Origin: Anaerolineales bacterium
GTDB taxonomy: Bacteria > Chloroflexota > Anaerolineae > Anaerolineales > UBA4823
DNA: 7,183 nucleotides
Assembly (NCBI GenBank): GCA_026415275.1
Contig: JAOAHK010000127.1
Coordinates: forward strand, 1-7,183
Reading direction: 5' to 3'
The notes below the pieces were generated by a model. That model had not been told where the DNA came from and searched no databases. It saw only the letters and a program-made list of their open reading frames with translations. Positions 1-5,990 of the stretch are shown here, piece after piece (the first letter of the stretch is position 1; the number at the start of each line of letters is the position of its first letter). The position numbers and the translations under genes were made by a program.

Positions 1-183
1 ATCCACGGTTGAGCGATTAAACATGGGTAATGGGTGGGGAGCAATGACTTCTTGACCACTCACTCTGCCCACAGCATCTACTGTGGGAATTCTCTCCACC
101 CTTAACTTCACCTGCGGAACAAGAGCGTCAATGATCTTCTTTCGTGCTTCTTGGGGCGTCAACAACGTCAAGAATTCCGGCAT
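1..183 (-). CDS. moeA: Molybdopterin molybdenumtransferase MoeA, N-terminal fragment (cut by window edge)
   Basis: Only the first 61 codons are present; the reading frame is open to the window edge. The peptide starts MPEFLTLLTPQEARKKI and ends in PLPMFNRSTVD. That end matches the MoeA N-terminal signature (P-x-F-x-R-S-T/A-V/M-D, normally followed by GYAV), preceded by the usual 'DAVGRVSGQEVIAP' type segment. MoeA is a cytosolic enzyme that inserts molybdate into adenylylated molybdopterin in the last step of molybdenum cofactor synthesis. The ATG at 183-181 has a good ribosome binding site, AGGGAG at 195-190, six bases upstream. The gene lies 17 bases after the stop of the upstream membrane-protein gene, so the two probably share a transcript. 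No catalytic region is visible. The family call rests on the signature alone, but that signature is distinctive. Confidence 0.85.
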   Translation of the reverse strand, partial: MPEFLTLLTPQEARKKIIDALVPQVKLRVERIPTVDAVGRVSGQEVIAPHPLPMFNRSTVD

Positions 184-200
184 ACCAAACTCCCTTTCCG

Positions 201-1058
201 TCAGCGAATCCAAAACGAATAAGCATAAAGATAAATAACCAAGCCATATAAAGCCACACCACCCCAGATAAGCCCGCGCCAGTTTGGCTTTACCCCTTGG
301 GCGATCCGCCGCATATTCCAAATCTGCCCAAGCCCCAAAATAAGCGCTGCCAGCGGTGGCAGCCCGATGGAGAGTGGAATTCCGATAACATTTCCCAAGG
401 CGATTAGAAAAAAGGCAAACAAAATCAACGCATTATGCAAAGCCATTCCATTTTGCCAACCAATGCGCAACATGAGCGTCTGGTTCTTTGCATTCAGATC
501 GCTGGCATAGGTTGATAATTGATAACTCAAAACCATCGCCATTCGTAACGCCCAAAGAGGCAAAGTGACGAGAGGTAAAAAGCGATGTAACTCTCCTGTT
601 TGGAGAAGGAAAGCAAACCATGGAATAAGGACCGCAACTACAAAACTGAGAATGATCTCTCGAAATCGATCGGTTTCGGCTATGCGCAGTGTTTTTGCGC
701 CAATTAATGTGCCTAAAATCGCAAGTAAGGTGACCCCCAACATCCCAAGCGTATAGAGACGACCGGCAATCATCAACACGGTCAACGATGCTGAACTTGC
801 AAAGGCTGCTATGGCAAGGATAAAATCAGTTGAATAGGGCGAAACCCGCAAGCGACCATTATCCTTAACCTTCATCGTCCCCGTAGCATGTCGCCAAAGA
901 AAAACTCCACCCAACTGCAAACAAAACACCCAAAGGTACCCAATCCCAATCTGCTCCCCTATGACAGTGCTGCCGAGATATTTTGCCACTCCCACACCAA
1001 GGCTGAATAAGAGAAAACTTTCAACAAAAAACGCCGCAATTGCCCACCTTTGACTCAT
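201..1058 (-). CDS. Polytopic membrane protein, degenerate UbiA prenyltransferase-like
   Basis: This is an integral membrane protein of 285 residues with about eight or nine hydrophobic segments and basic loops. I prefer the ATG at 1058 because GGAG lies six bases upstream. The frame opens further to a GTG at 1118, but that adds 20 polar residues with no clear ribosome binding site. The segment around residues 184-201 (YASDLNAKNQTLMLRIGW) resembles the second aspartate motif of the UbiA superfamily (D-x-x-x-D-x-x-x-G-x-x-T-L-x-x-R-x-G), including the TL..R.G tail. It is shortened and keeps only one acidic residue. The first motif (N-D-x-x-D-x-x-x-D), expected near residues 45-75, is absent. 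The protein may have lost prenyl transfer or may be only a distant relative, and no substrate can be assigned. It lies 17 bases upstream of moeA, probably in one operon, but this does not by itself imply a cofactor role. Confidence 0.6.
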   Translation of the reverse strand: MSQRWAIAAFFVESFLLFSLGVGVAKYLGSTVIGEQIGIGYLWVFCLQLGGVFLWRHATGTMKVKDNGRLRVSPYSTDFILAIAAFASSASLTVLMIAGRLYTLGMLGVTLLAILGTLIGAKTLRIAETDRFREIILSFVVAVLIPWFAFLLQTGELHRFLPLVTLPLWALRMAMVLSYQLSTYASDLNAKNQTLMLRIGWQNGMALHNALILFAFFLIALGNVIGIPLSIGLPPLAALILGLGQIWNMRRIAQGVKPNWRGLIWGGVALYGLVIYLYAYSFWIR

Positions 1059-1158
1059 CGAAGACTCCGGCGAAAACTTTTCCGTCCTATCCAAACAAAC
1101 TTTTTCATCAACTTGCACCTACAACCCAATTACAATCCTTCAGCTCACGTACCCGATG

Positions 1159-1167
1159 ATGATACCA
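1159..1167 (-). promoter_or_regulatory. Weak candidate extended -10 promoter for the membrane protein-moeA unit
   Basis: On the minus strand this reads TGGTATCAT, an extended -10 element (TGn followed by TATCAT, five of six to TATAAT). No convincing -35 box lies 16-18 bases upstream. Transcription would start near 1152, leaving a leader of about 94 bases before the preferred ATG at 1058. The reasons to expect a promoter here are the gap after PRODH and the lack of any better match. Read-through from PRODH is the alternative. Confidence 0.25.
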
Positions 1168-1188
1168 TGACTTGAAAGGCACTGCGGA

Positions 1189-1215
1189 CTTCAAAGCAAC
1201 ACCTTGCGTCTGAAG
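1189..1215. repeat. Two-tier hairpin in the gap between PRODH and the membrane-protein gene
   Basis: Outer arms CTTCA (1189-1193) and TGAAG (1211-1215) enclose inner arms GCAA and TTGC around a four-base loop. Neither strand has a T-run directly after the stem, so it is not a canonical terminator; the nearest T-run (1231-1236) lies 15 bases away on the plus strand. It could form in the PRODH mRNA 3' end or be an operator. The rest of 1059-1288 shows only a second short palindrome at 1262-1275 (TCTGCA-AA-TGCAGA) and no small gene that I can support. Confidence 0.3.
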
Positions 1216-1288
1216 CCAGCAGGTAGGCTATTTTTTCGTTTCTAAATTACTCCATGTGCAGTCTGCAAATGCAGATTAAACTCAAAAC

Positions 1289-2251
1289 TCATCTGCGAAA
1301 ATAATTGGAGATGAAGAACCAAACATTAGCAGGTCGTTCTGCCAATCGGCGCGTGAAATAAGGATACCACTCTGTGCCAAAAGGAACGTAAACCCTCACT
1401 GGATAACCTTGTTCCACCAAGCCGGATTGCAAATCGCGTCGAATGCCATAAAGCATTTGAAATTCCATTGCTTTTTGGGGCAACCCAATTTGTTTCGCAT
1501 ATTCCAGTGCAAAACGTATGCGTTTCTCGTCATGGGTTGCCAGCGCTGGAATCGGTGGAACCCGACCATCCTCACTGAGCAGCGGTGCGCCGACCTGAAG
1601 TGCGCGATCCAGCAGAATTTGGGTCACCCGATCGTAATTGGCATCCACATCCCGCTTTTTGGGATAAGCAACGTGGGCAGGTTCTTTATAAGCTCCTTTG
1701 CACAAACGGATGCGAGCCGGAATCTGCATCAATCGGTTAACATCTTCCACGGTCCGATATAGATAGGATTGGATCACTATACCAACATTGTGAAACCCTC
1801 GGTCATTGCGCATTTCATAGAACAACGCTAAAGTATCATCTACACAGGTAGAATCCTCCATATCGATGCGTACAAAATTATTGCGATCAATAGCATGTTG
1901 AAGGATGCGCGCAAGATTTTCGGCGCAAAGTTTTAGGTCAATCTTGAGACCAATTTGGGTTAACTTTATCGAGATATTGGATCGGATTCCTTCAGCTTCT
2001 ATGGCATCTAATATTTGAAGGATGCCCTGCGTGGCTTTTTCTGCCCCTTCAGCGGTAGTCGTATGTTCGCCCAGTTGGTCTAAAGTCGCTTGGATACCGT
2101 TTTCGTTTAACTTTCGCGCAACCGCAATGCCATCTTCAAGTTTTTCCCCAGCCACAAAGCGACTTGCCGCTTGCCAAGCTACCCGCCAGCGGGTAACGAT
2201 TTGTCTTGCCCACGAGGCTTTCGACAAATAGATAAAAAAGGCACGCAACAT
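1289..2251 (-). CDS. Proline dehydrogenase (monofunctional, FAD-dependent)
   Basis: The product is 320 residues, the usual length of bacterial monofunctional PRODH (Thermus/Deinococcus/Bacillus type), rather than the fused PutA. It oxidises L-proline to pyrroline-5-carboxylate on an FAD beta/alpha barrel and passes electrons to the quinone pool, normally at the inner membrane surface. Family motifs appear in order: SIKLTQIG (94-101), RIDMEDS (128-134), QSYLYRT (161-167), RLCKGAYKE (182-190), ATHD (238-241), EFQMLYGIR (263-271), YVPFG (288-292) and YFTRRLAERPAN (298-309). In the last motif, the paired arginines R301 and R302 correspond to those that bind the proline carboxylate. The ATG at 2251 has AGGA about nine bases upstream. 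No pyrroline-5-carboxylate dehydrogenase gene is in view. The gene is divergent from rpoN and has a structured leader with a terminator. No clear intrinsic terminator follows its stop. Confidence 0.95.
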   Translation of the reverse strand: MLRAFFIYLSKASWARQIVTRWRVAWQAASRFVAGEKLEDGIAVARKLNENGIQATLDQLGEHTTTAEGAEKATQGILQILDAIEAEGIRSNISIKLTQIGLKIDLKLCAENLARILQHAIDRNNFVRIDMEDSTCVDDTLALFYEMRNDRGFHNVGIVIQSYLYRTVEDVNRLMQIPARIRLCKGAYKEPAHVAYPKKRDVDANYDRVTQILLDRALQVGAPLLSEDGRVPPIPALATHDEKRIRFALEYAKQIGLPQKAMEFQMLYGIRRDLQSGLVEQGYPVRVYVPFGTEWYPYFTRRLAERPANVWFFISNYFRR

Positions 2252-2407
2252 CTTCGTTATCCTTTCTAACCCAGTATTCCGATCGAGGAATCCATAAAAA
2301 CAACCAGCCCAAGCGGCTGGAGTTTCCTTGCCTCCCCCGAACGATCTGTGACGGGAATGCCATCTAAGAGCATTTCGTTTTCTGAGCCAATCATTCTGTC
2401 ACGACCA
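2252..2407 (-). promoter_or_regulatory. Structured 5' leader of PRODH, candidate attenuator
   Basis: From the predicted start near 2407, the transcript opens almost at once into a long-range stem: GTGAC (2402-2398) pairs with GTCAC (2352-2348), and just inside it GAATG (2396-2392) pairs with CATTC (2359-2355), enclosing 32 bases. The intrinsic terminator at 2327-2296 follows. GGAG (2335-2332) can pair with CTCC (2322-2319); this would take bases from the terminator's 5' arm, so it is a possible though weak (4-bp) antiterminator. The layout of 5' domain, alternative pairing, terminator and ribosome binding site resembles a riboswitch or protein-controlled attenuator. I could not match it to any riboswitch consensus I know. 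An open frame of 42 codons (2394-2266) also runs through it without a clear ribosome binding site. Confidence 0.4.
2296..2327 (-). terminator. Intrinsic terminator inside the PRODH leader
   Basis: On the minus strand, CCAGCC (2320-2315), a five-base loop GCTTG and GGCTGG (2309-2304) form a perfect six-pair GC-rich stem. TTGTTTTTA follows. The stem can extend outward past a small internal loop, where AAAC (2325-2322) pairs with GTTT (2301-2298). It lies about 45 bases before the PRODH ATG and points at it, so it would stop PRODH transcription unless prevented. It could instead end a short independent RNA. On the plus strand the same hairpin has only AGTTTCC after it and is a poor terminator. 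Confidence 0.6.
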
Positions 2408-2413
2408 CGATTT

Positions 2414-2422
2414 ATTCTAGCA
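2414..2422 (-). promoter_or_regulatory. Candidate extended -10 promoter for PRODH
   Basis: The minus strand reads TGCTAGAAT: the TGn extension followed by TAGAAT, five of six to TATAAT. Predicted transcription starts near 2407. There is no good -35 at normal spacing; a TTGGCA lies only 12 bases upstream, too close. The extended -10 may compensate, and the dyad at 2423-2448 covers the -35 region. Confidence 0.4.
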
Positions 2423-2448
2423 CATCTATCTTGCCAAGAATATAGATG
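2423..2448. promoter_or_regulatory. Inverted repeat, possible operator in the divergent region
   Basis: CATCTAT (2423-2429) and ATAGATG (2442-2448) form a perfect 7-bp dyad with a 12-base spacer. Inside it lies a second small palindrome, CTTG-C-CAAG (2430-2438). The dyad directly adjoins the candidate PRODH -10 and covers its -35 region. It is about 60 bases upstream of the rpoN -35 box. The position suits a repressor or activator of PRODH. No regulator gene in the window is an obvious partner. Confidence 0.35.
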
Positions 2449-2505
2449 GTGATAAGCAGTTTTCGATGAGTTTCAGCTCCTATCGACCAACTTCCCTCAA
2501 AACAT

Positions 2506-2534
2506 TTGGCACGATTCTTGTAACAGGTTATAAT
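2506..2534 (+). promoter_or_regulatory. Sigma-70-type promoter of the rpoN operon
   Basis: TTGGCA (2506-2511), a 17-base spacer and TATAAT (2529-2534): five of six in the -35 box, a perfect -10 box and ideal spacing. Transcription should start near 2541, giving a leader of only about 16 bases that holds the ribosome binding site (AAAGGGA at 2542-2548) before the ATG at 2557. It probably drives rpoN and the two downstream genes. Confidence 0.75.
2507..2522 (+). promoter_or_regulatory. Sigma-54 -24/-12-like element overlapping the rpoN -35 box
   Basis: The sequence TGGCACGATTCTTGTA matches the sigma-54 consensus TGGCACG-N4-TTGCA/T at all positions except one: the -12 GC is GT (2520-2521). The GG at 2508-2509 and the G at 2520 have the required ten-base spacing. 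If bound by RpoN holoenzyme, the site would occlude the sigma-70 promoter or add an activator-dependent start near 2533. The C-to-T change at -12 makes strong activity uncertain. Confidence 0.45.
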
Positions 2535-2556
2535 GACATAGAAAGGGAAGTTAAGT

Positions 2557-3993
2557 ATGTTGATCCGCCAAATCCAATCCGTTGAAGTTCGGCCCATCAC
2601 CACCGCCCATATTACCAAGACAATGTTTTTATTAGGTCTCTCTACCCCTGAGCTCCATGAGACCATCCAATCTGAACTTTCCTCTAACCCTGCTTTAGAA
2701 GTTATCGAAGGACGATTCTGCCCATCGTGTCAGAAACCCCTAATCGACACCTTGCACTGTCCCATCTGCTCTCGGCCTAAAAATTTATCCAATGATGAGC
2801 CAATCGTTTTCATTTCCCCGCGTGAAGAATATGCCATTAGCTATCGAATTGACGAGGAGGTAGAGAATTCTTTTGAAGAAACATCGGTTGAATGCGAGGA
2901 TTTACCGGTTTATGTTCTCCGCCAGGTAGCATCAGAGTTGGAAAAAGCCGATCGGCCAATTGCTGCCCATATCCTGACCTGTTTGGACAAAGATGGGTTG
3001 CTGCGCACACCGCTCATCGAAATTGCCCTCTATCATCACGTTCCCTTAAGCCGAGTAGAAAAGGTGCAACGCATTTTGCAATACGCCGATCCACTCGGAG
3101 TAGCCTCGAGCGACCCAAAACAAGCCTTACTTGTTCAACTCGATGTAATTTCCCAAACTCGGAATGTCCCGCCTCTAGCCAGACGGGCAATCGAAGAAGG
3201 TTGGGAGCTTCTCCTTCACCACCAATATCCTGAGTTAGCCAAAATTCTAGGTGTCTCGACAGCCAAAGTAAAAGAAATCGCTGCGTTTATCGGCAAGAAC
3301 TTGAATCCCTATCCAGCCCGGGCAAATTGGGGTGAAGTCCACCAACCCACCACTCCCTACCGCGAAGCCTATTACACACCAGATATCATCATTTCCTTGC
3401 TCAACGGGGATGAAAATGCCCCTCTGGTGGTCGAAATTGTTTTTCCAATCGCTGGCAAGCTGCGCGTCAATCCTCTCTTTCGAGAAGGGTTGCGCGAAGC
3501 GCCACCGCAAAAGATCGAGCAGTGGCAAAATGACTTAGAACGCGCCACTCTGTTCGTCAAGTGTATTCAACAGCGGAATCATGCCATTGTGCGTCTCATG
3601 CATACGCTGGTCAAACGACAAAGAGAGTTTATCCTCAAAGGGGATGCTTACTTATATCCTCTCACTCGAGCAAGTCTGGCTGCAGAATTAGATGTTCACG
3701 AGTCAACAATTTCAAGAGCAGTTTCAGGAAAAACAGCTCAATTACCCAATGGCAAAATCATCCCCCTTGCTAAATTCTTCGACCGCAGCTTGCACATCCG
3801 AACAGAATTGCAGAAGATCATTGCTAACGAATCCCAACCGCTTACGGACTTAGAACTGGTTGAAATCCTTAAAGCACGCGGGTACAATATTGCGCGCCGA
3901 ACAGTGGCAAAATACCGGGCAATGGAAGGAATCCTTCCAGCTCACCTTCGTTCCAGGATGAAACACCAAAAACTGCCTGCTTCGATTGAGTAA
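2557..3993 (+). CDS. rpoN: RNA polymerase sigma-54 factor with a four-cysteine insert
   Basis: The product is 478 residues, a normal sigma-54 length. Region I (about 10-50) is recognisable from LGLSTPELHETI and ELSSNPALE but has few of the usual glutamines. The core-binding region shows DPLGVASSDPKQALLVQL (178-195), LNPYPA (249-254) and YYTPDII (272-278). A helix-turn-helix with HESTISR (381-387) precedes the RpoN box ARRTVAKYRA (446-455), which reads the -24 element; only the last residue differs from the classic E. The factor directs polymerase to -24/-12 promoters and needs an ATPase activator, which is encoded two genes downstream. Unusual: between region I and the core domain lie C55-x2-C58 and C68-x2-C71, a likely zinc ribbon that typical sigma-54 proteins lack. 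The ATG at 2557 has a good ribosome binding site and a near-consensus promoter. The kinase gene starts 21 bases after the stop. Confidence 0.95.
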   Translation: MLIRQIQSVEVRPITTAHITKTMFLLGLSTPELHETIQSELSSNPALEVIEGRFCPSCQKPLIDTLHCPICSRPKNLSNDEPIVFISPREEYAISYRIDEEVENSFEETSVECEDLPVYVLRQVASELEKADRPIAAHILTCLDKDGLLRTPLIEIALYHHVPLSRVEKVQRILQYADPLGVASSDPKQALLVQLDVISQTRNVPPLARRAIEEGWELLLHHQYPELAKILGVSTAKVKEIAAFIGKNLNPYPARANWGEVHQPTTPYREAYYTPDIIISLLNGDENAPLVVEIVFPIAGKLRVNPLFREGLREAPPQKIEQWQNDLERATLFVKCIQQRNHAIVRLMHTLVKRQREFILKGDAYLYPLTRASLAAELDVHESTISRAVSGKTAQLPNGKIIPLAKFFDRSLHIRTELQKIIANESQPLTDLELVEILKARGYNIARRTVAKYRAMEGILPAHLRSRMKHQKLPASIE

Positions 3994-4014
3994 ATTTCGG
4001 TTAAGATTCTGCTG

Positions 4015-5988
4015 ATGAAAATCCCCCCTCAAGTACGCATCTTTCCCACATTGACTGGCGGGATCGATCTAGCCGATGTTGCACTTGTGTTAGATCAGCT
4101 CCCTCAACCATCCTTACTCCTCAACCCTGCCGCAGATCAAATCTTAATCGCAAACGCCAAAGCTTGTGAGCTATTCCAATTCACCATTCCTCAATTTCAA
4201 CAATCCTCGCTTCGTTCAATAGTGGGCAGTTTACCCTCCTCGGTAATTTTGAGTGAGCCACAGACTTTTTCTTGCGAAATGATTACCGCTACGGGAGCAA
4301 TTATCCAGGGGACTGCCCGCTTGCAGCCCTTACCCAAACGAAGTCATTGGCTGTTATTAGTTTTCACTCCATCAGAGCCATCTCTTTCATTAGCAAAATC
4401 CATAAATAACTCAGAGAAAATTTGGAGAGCTTTGGATTGGGCACACTTTCTCCTTGCAGATTATTCCTTGACAAATCTTCTTTCTCAGTCATTAGATGAT
4501 TTGATGAAGTTTTCGTCTTGTGAAAATGGCTATCTATACACAGCACTCTCCAACCAAACGTTTCTTCAATGTACGAATTACAAGGAATCAACAGGAGTAT
4601 TTCCACAACAGTTATCGGTAAAAGCCTTGGCGGAAATCTCTGCGCCTACGATCTGGACGGAAAAGCAGCCACCAAAGACCCAATTGGCTAAGCTTGCTCA
4701 AGAGTGTGGACAACGTTTTTTACTTGCTCTCCCCTTGGGTGAAACCAACGCGCGCGTGGGACTCATCATCCTCAGTAGTTCACAAGAATTGTCTTGCCCA
4801 ATCCCTATCGAGGAATGGGCTGTTCTGACTCAATACTTATCGAATCTGGTTCAACTCTTTTACCAAACCCGAAATCTCGAAAAGGAACACTCCATCCTGT
4901 CACGCGAAAACAGCATTCATCGTCGCTTGTTGAATTCAATCCAAGAAGGGATTATCCTGATCAATCAAGAACAACGCATTCTGTATATGAACAGTTCGGC
5001 AGAGACTATTTTAGGTTACACCAGCGTCGAAGCAATCAACCAGACCGTGCAAACTTTTTTGATTAGCAAAAAGGATTTATCCGCAGTCATTCACAACACG
5101 CTTCAAGGAGCTTATGCCAATCAAGTTCGGTCGGTCCATTTATACCGTCGCTCTGGTCAATCCTTCCTCGCCGACTTACAATTGATCCCGTTGCGCATCG
5201 ATCAAAAAGTGAACGGCATGGCTATTCTCATCCAAGATCGCACTGAACAGGAAGCGTTATTGAAACAATCGATGAGGATGGAACAACGGGCAGTGCTTGG
5301 GGAGTTTACCACTCTGTTTGCCCACGAAGCACGCAATCCCATCAATAACATCACAGCTAATCTACAATGGATGGCAATGAATTTGCCAGTCGATGACCCC
5401 AATCAAGCCATAATCCAGCGCATCCAGCAGAATTGCGAACGGTTAAACGACCTGATGGATACCATCTTGACTTACAACCGCATCAGCGAGATTGAGATGG
5501 AAATTATTGACATCCAGGCCCTCGTGAAGAAAGTGTTGGATCGGCAGTCCATGCATCTTCAGCAAGCAAACATTCACCTGAATTACGAACCAGGCGCAAA
5601 GCTCCCACCGATCCGTGGCAACCGCCGTGCTTTGGAACGAGTCTTTGCCAACCTGATTGACAATGCGGTGCACTCTATGAGGGAAAACGGAGGCAATCTG
5701 ACCACAAAAATTCAGCTCGTCAGCCCAAAAGAGGGCAAGGAAGACTGGGTCGAAATCAGCATCGCTGACAGCGGGCCTGGCATAGCGGAAGAATATCGGG
5801 ATAAACTATTCAAGAAAAGCTTTACCACTAAGTCCAATGGAAGCGGCATCGGCCTCATGATCTGCCACAAAATCGTCCAAGCTCACAAGGGTGTGATTGA
5901 CTACCAAAGCATTCCGGGCGGGACTGTTTTTATCGTGAGATTGCCATTGGCTTCGTCCGAAGAATCAATTCAAGACTCTCAGGAGTAA
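4015..5988 (+). CDS. NtrB-like sensor histidine kinase (PAS-GAF-PAS-HisKA-HATPase), cytoplasmic
   Basis: The product has 657 residues and no signal peptide or membrane segment, so it probably senses an internal cue. I read a PAS-like domain at about 20-125, a GAF-like domain at about 140-285, a short coiled linker, a clearer PAS domain at about 300-415 (LLNSIQEGIILINQEQRILY through ILIQDRTEQ), then the kinase core. The phosphoacceptor is H437 in AHEARNPINNI, an NtrB-type H-box. The N-box is NLIDNAVHSM (from N546), G1 is DSGPGI (D585-I590), the F-box region is KKSFTTKSNGSG, and G2 is GSGIGL (609-614), so the core is intact. The NtrB/AtoS-like H-box fits its partner, the NtrC-family regulator starting two bases after the stop. 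The ATG at 4015 has only a weak ribosome binding site, so translation may depend on coupling to rpoN. The ligand is unknown. Confidence 0.92.
   Translation: MKIPPQVRIFPTLTGGIDLADVALVLDQLPQPSLLLNPAADQILIANAKACELFQFTIPQFQQSSLRSIVGSLPSSVILSEPQTFSCEMITATGAIIQGTARLQPLPKRSHWLLLVFTPSEPSLSLAKSINNSEKIWRALDWAHFLLADYSLTNLLSQSLDDLMKFSSCENGYLYTALSNQTFLQCTNYKESTGVFPQQLSVKALAEISAPTIWTEKQPPKTQLAKLAQECGQRFLLALPLGETNARVGLIILSSSQELSCPIPIEEWAVLTQYLSNLVQLFYQTRNLEKEHSILSRENSIHRRLLNSIQEGIILINQEQRILYMNSSAETILGYTSVEAINQTVQTFLISKKDLSAVIHNTLQGAYANQVRSVHLYRRSGQSFLADLQLIPLRIDQKVNGMAILIQDRTEQEALLKQSMRMEQRAVLGEFTTLFAHEARNPINNITANLQWMAMNLPVDDPNQAIIQRIQQNCERLNDLMDTILTYNRISEIEMEIIDIQALVKKVLDRQSMHLQQANIHLNYEPGAKLPPIRGNRRALERVFANLIDNAVHSMRENGGNLTTKIQLVSPKEGKEDWVEISIADSGPGIAEEYRDKLFKKSFTTKSNGSGIGLMICHKIVQAHKGVIDYQSIPGGTVFIVRLPLASSEESIQDSQE
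5981..5985 (+). promoter_or_regulatory. Ribosome binding site of the response regulator, abutting the kinase stop
   Basis: AGGAG sits immediately before the TAA (5986-5988) of the kinase gene and five bases before the regulator ATG at 5991. It fixes that start and implies translational coupling of kinase and regulator. Confidence 0.85.
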
Positions 5989-5990
5989 CT

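Noticed and set aside
1059..1118. N-terminal extension of the membrane protein from a GTG at 1118
   Set aside because: It has no clear ribosome binding site and adds a polar, unremarkable stretch. The ATG at 1058 has GGAG at ideal spacing and begins directly before the first membrane segment.
1216..1238. Plus-strand AGCC...GGCT followed by ATTTTTT as a terminator
   Set aside because: The stem is only four pairs with an eight-base loop, and no plus-strand gene precedes it.
1262..1275. Palindrome TCTGCA-AA-TGCAGA downstream of the PRODH stop as a terminator
   Set aside because: No T-run follows it on the minus strand and the stem is short, so it does not qualify as an intrinsic terminator.
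2319..2350. Resemblance of the GTTCGGGGGAGGC segment in the PRODH leader to a PyrR RNA-binding loop
   Set aside because: The closing stem of the PyrR consensus is not preserved: the positions that should pair do not. The downstream gene is not a pyrimidine gene.
2266..2394. Minus-strand open frame of 42 codons (starts MIGSENEMLL) spanning the PRODH leader and ending 15 bases before its ATG
   Set aside because: It has no ribosome binding site before the ATG and no family resemblance. Only two prolines occur, so a proline-sensing leader peptide is not supported. Its sequence is explained at least as well by RNA stems and the terminator.
2418..2436. Possible sigma-54 promoter on the minus strand for PRODH (TGGCAAG followed by TGC)
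   Set aside because: The GG and GC are twelve bases apart instead of ten, and the TTG of the -12 element is missing.
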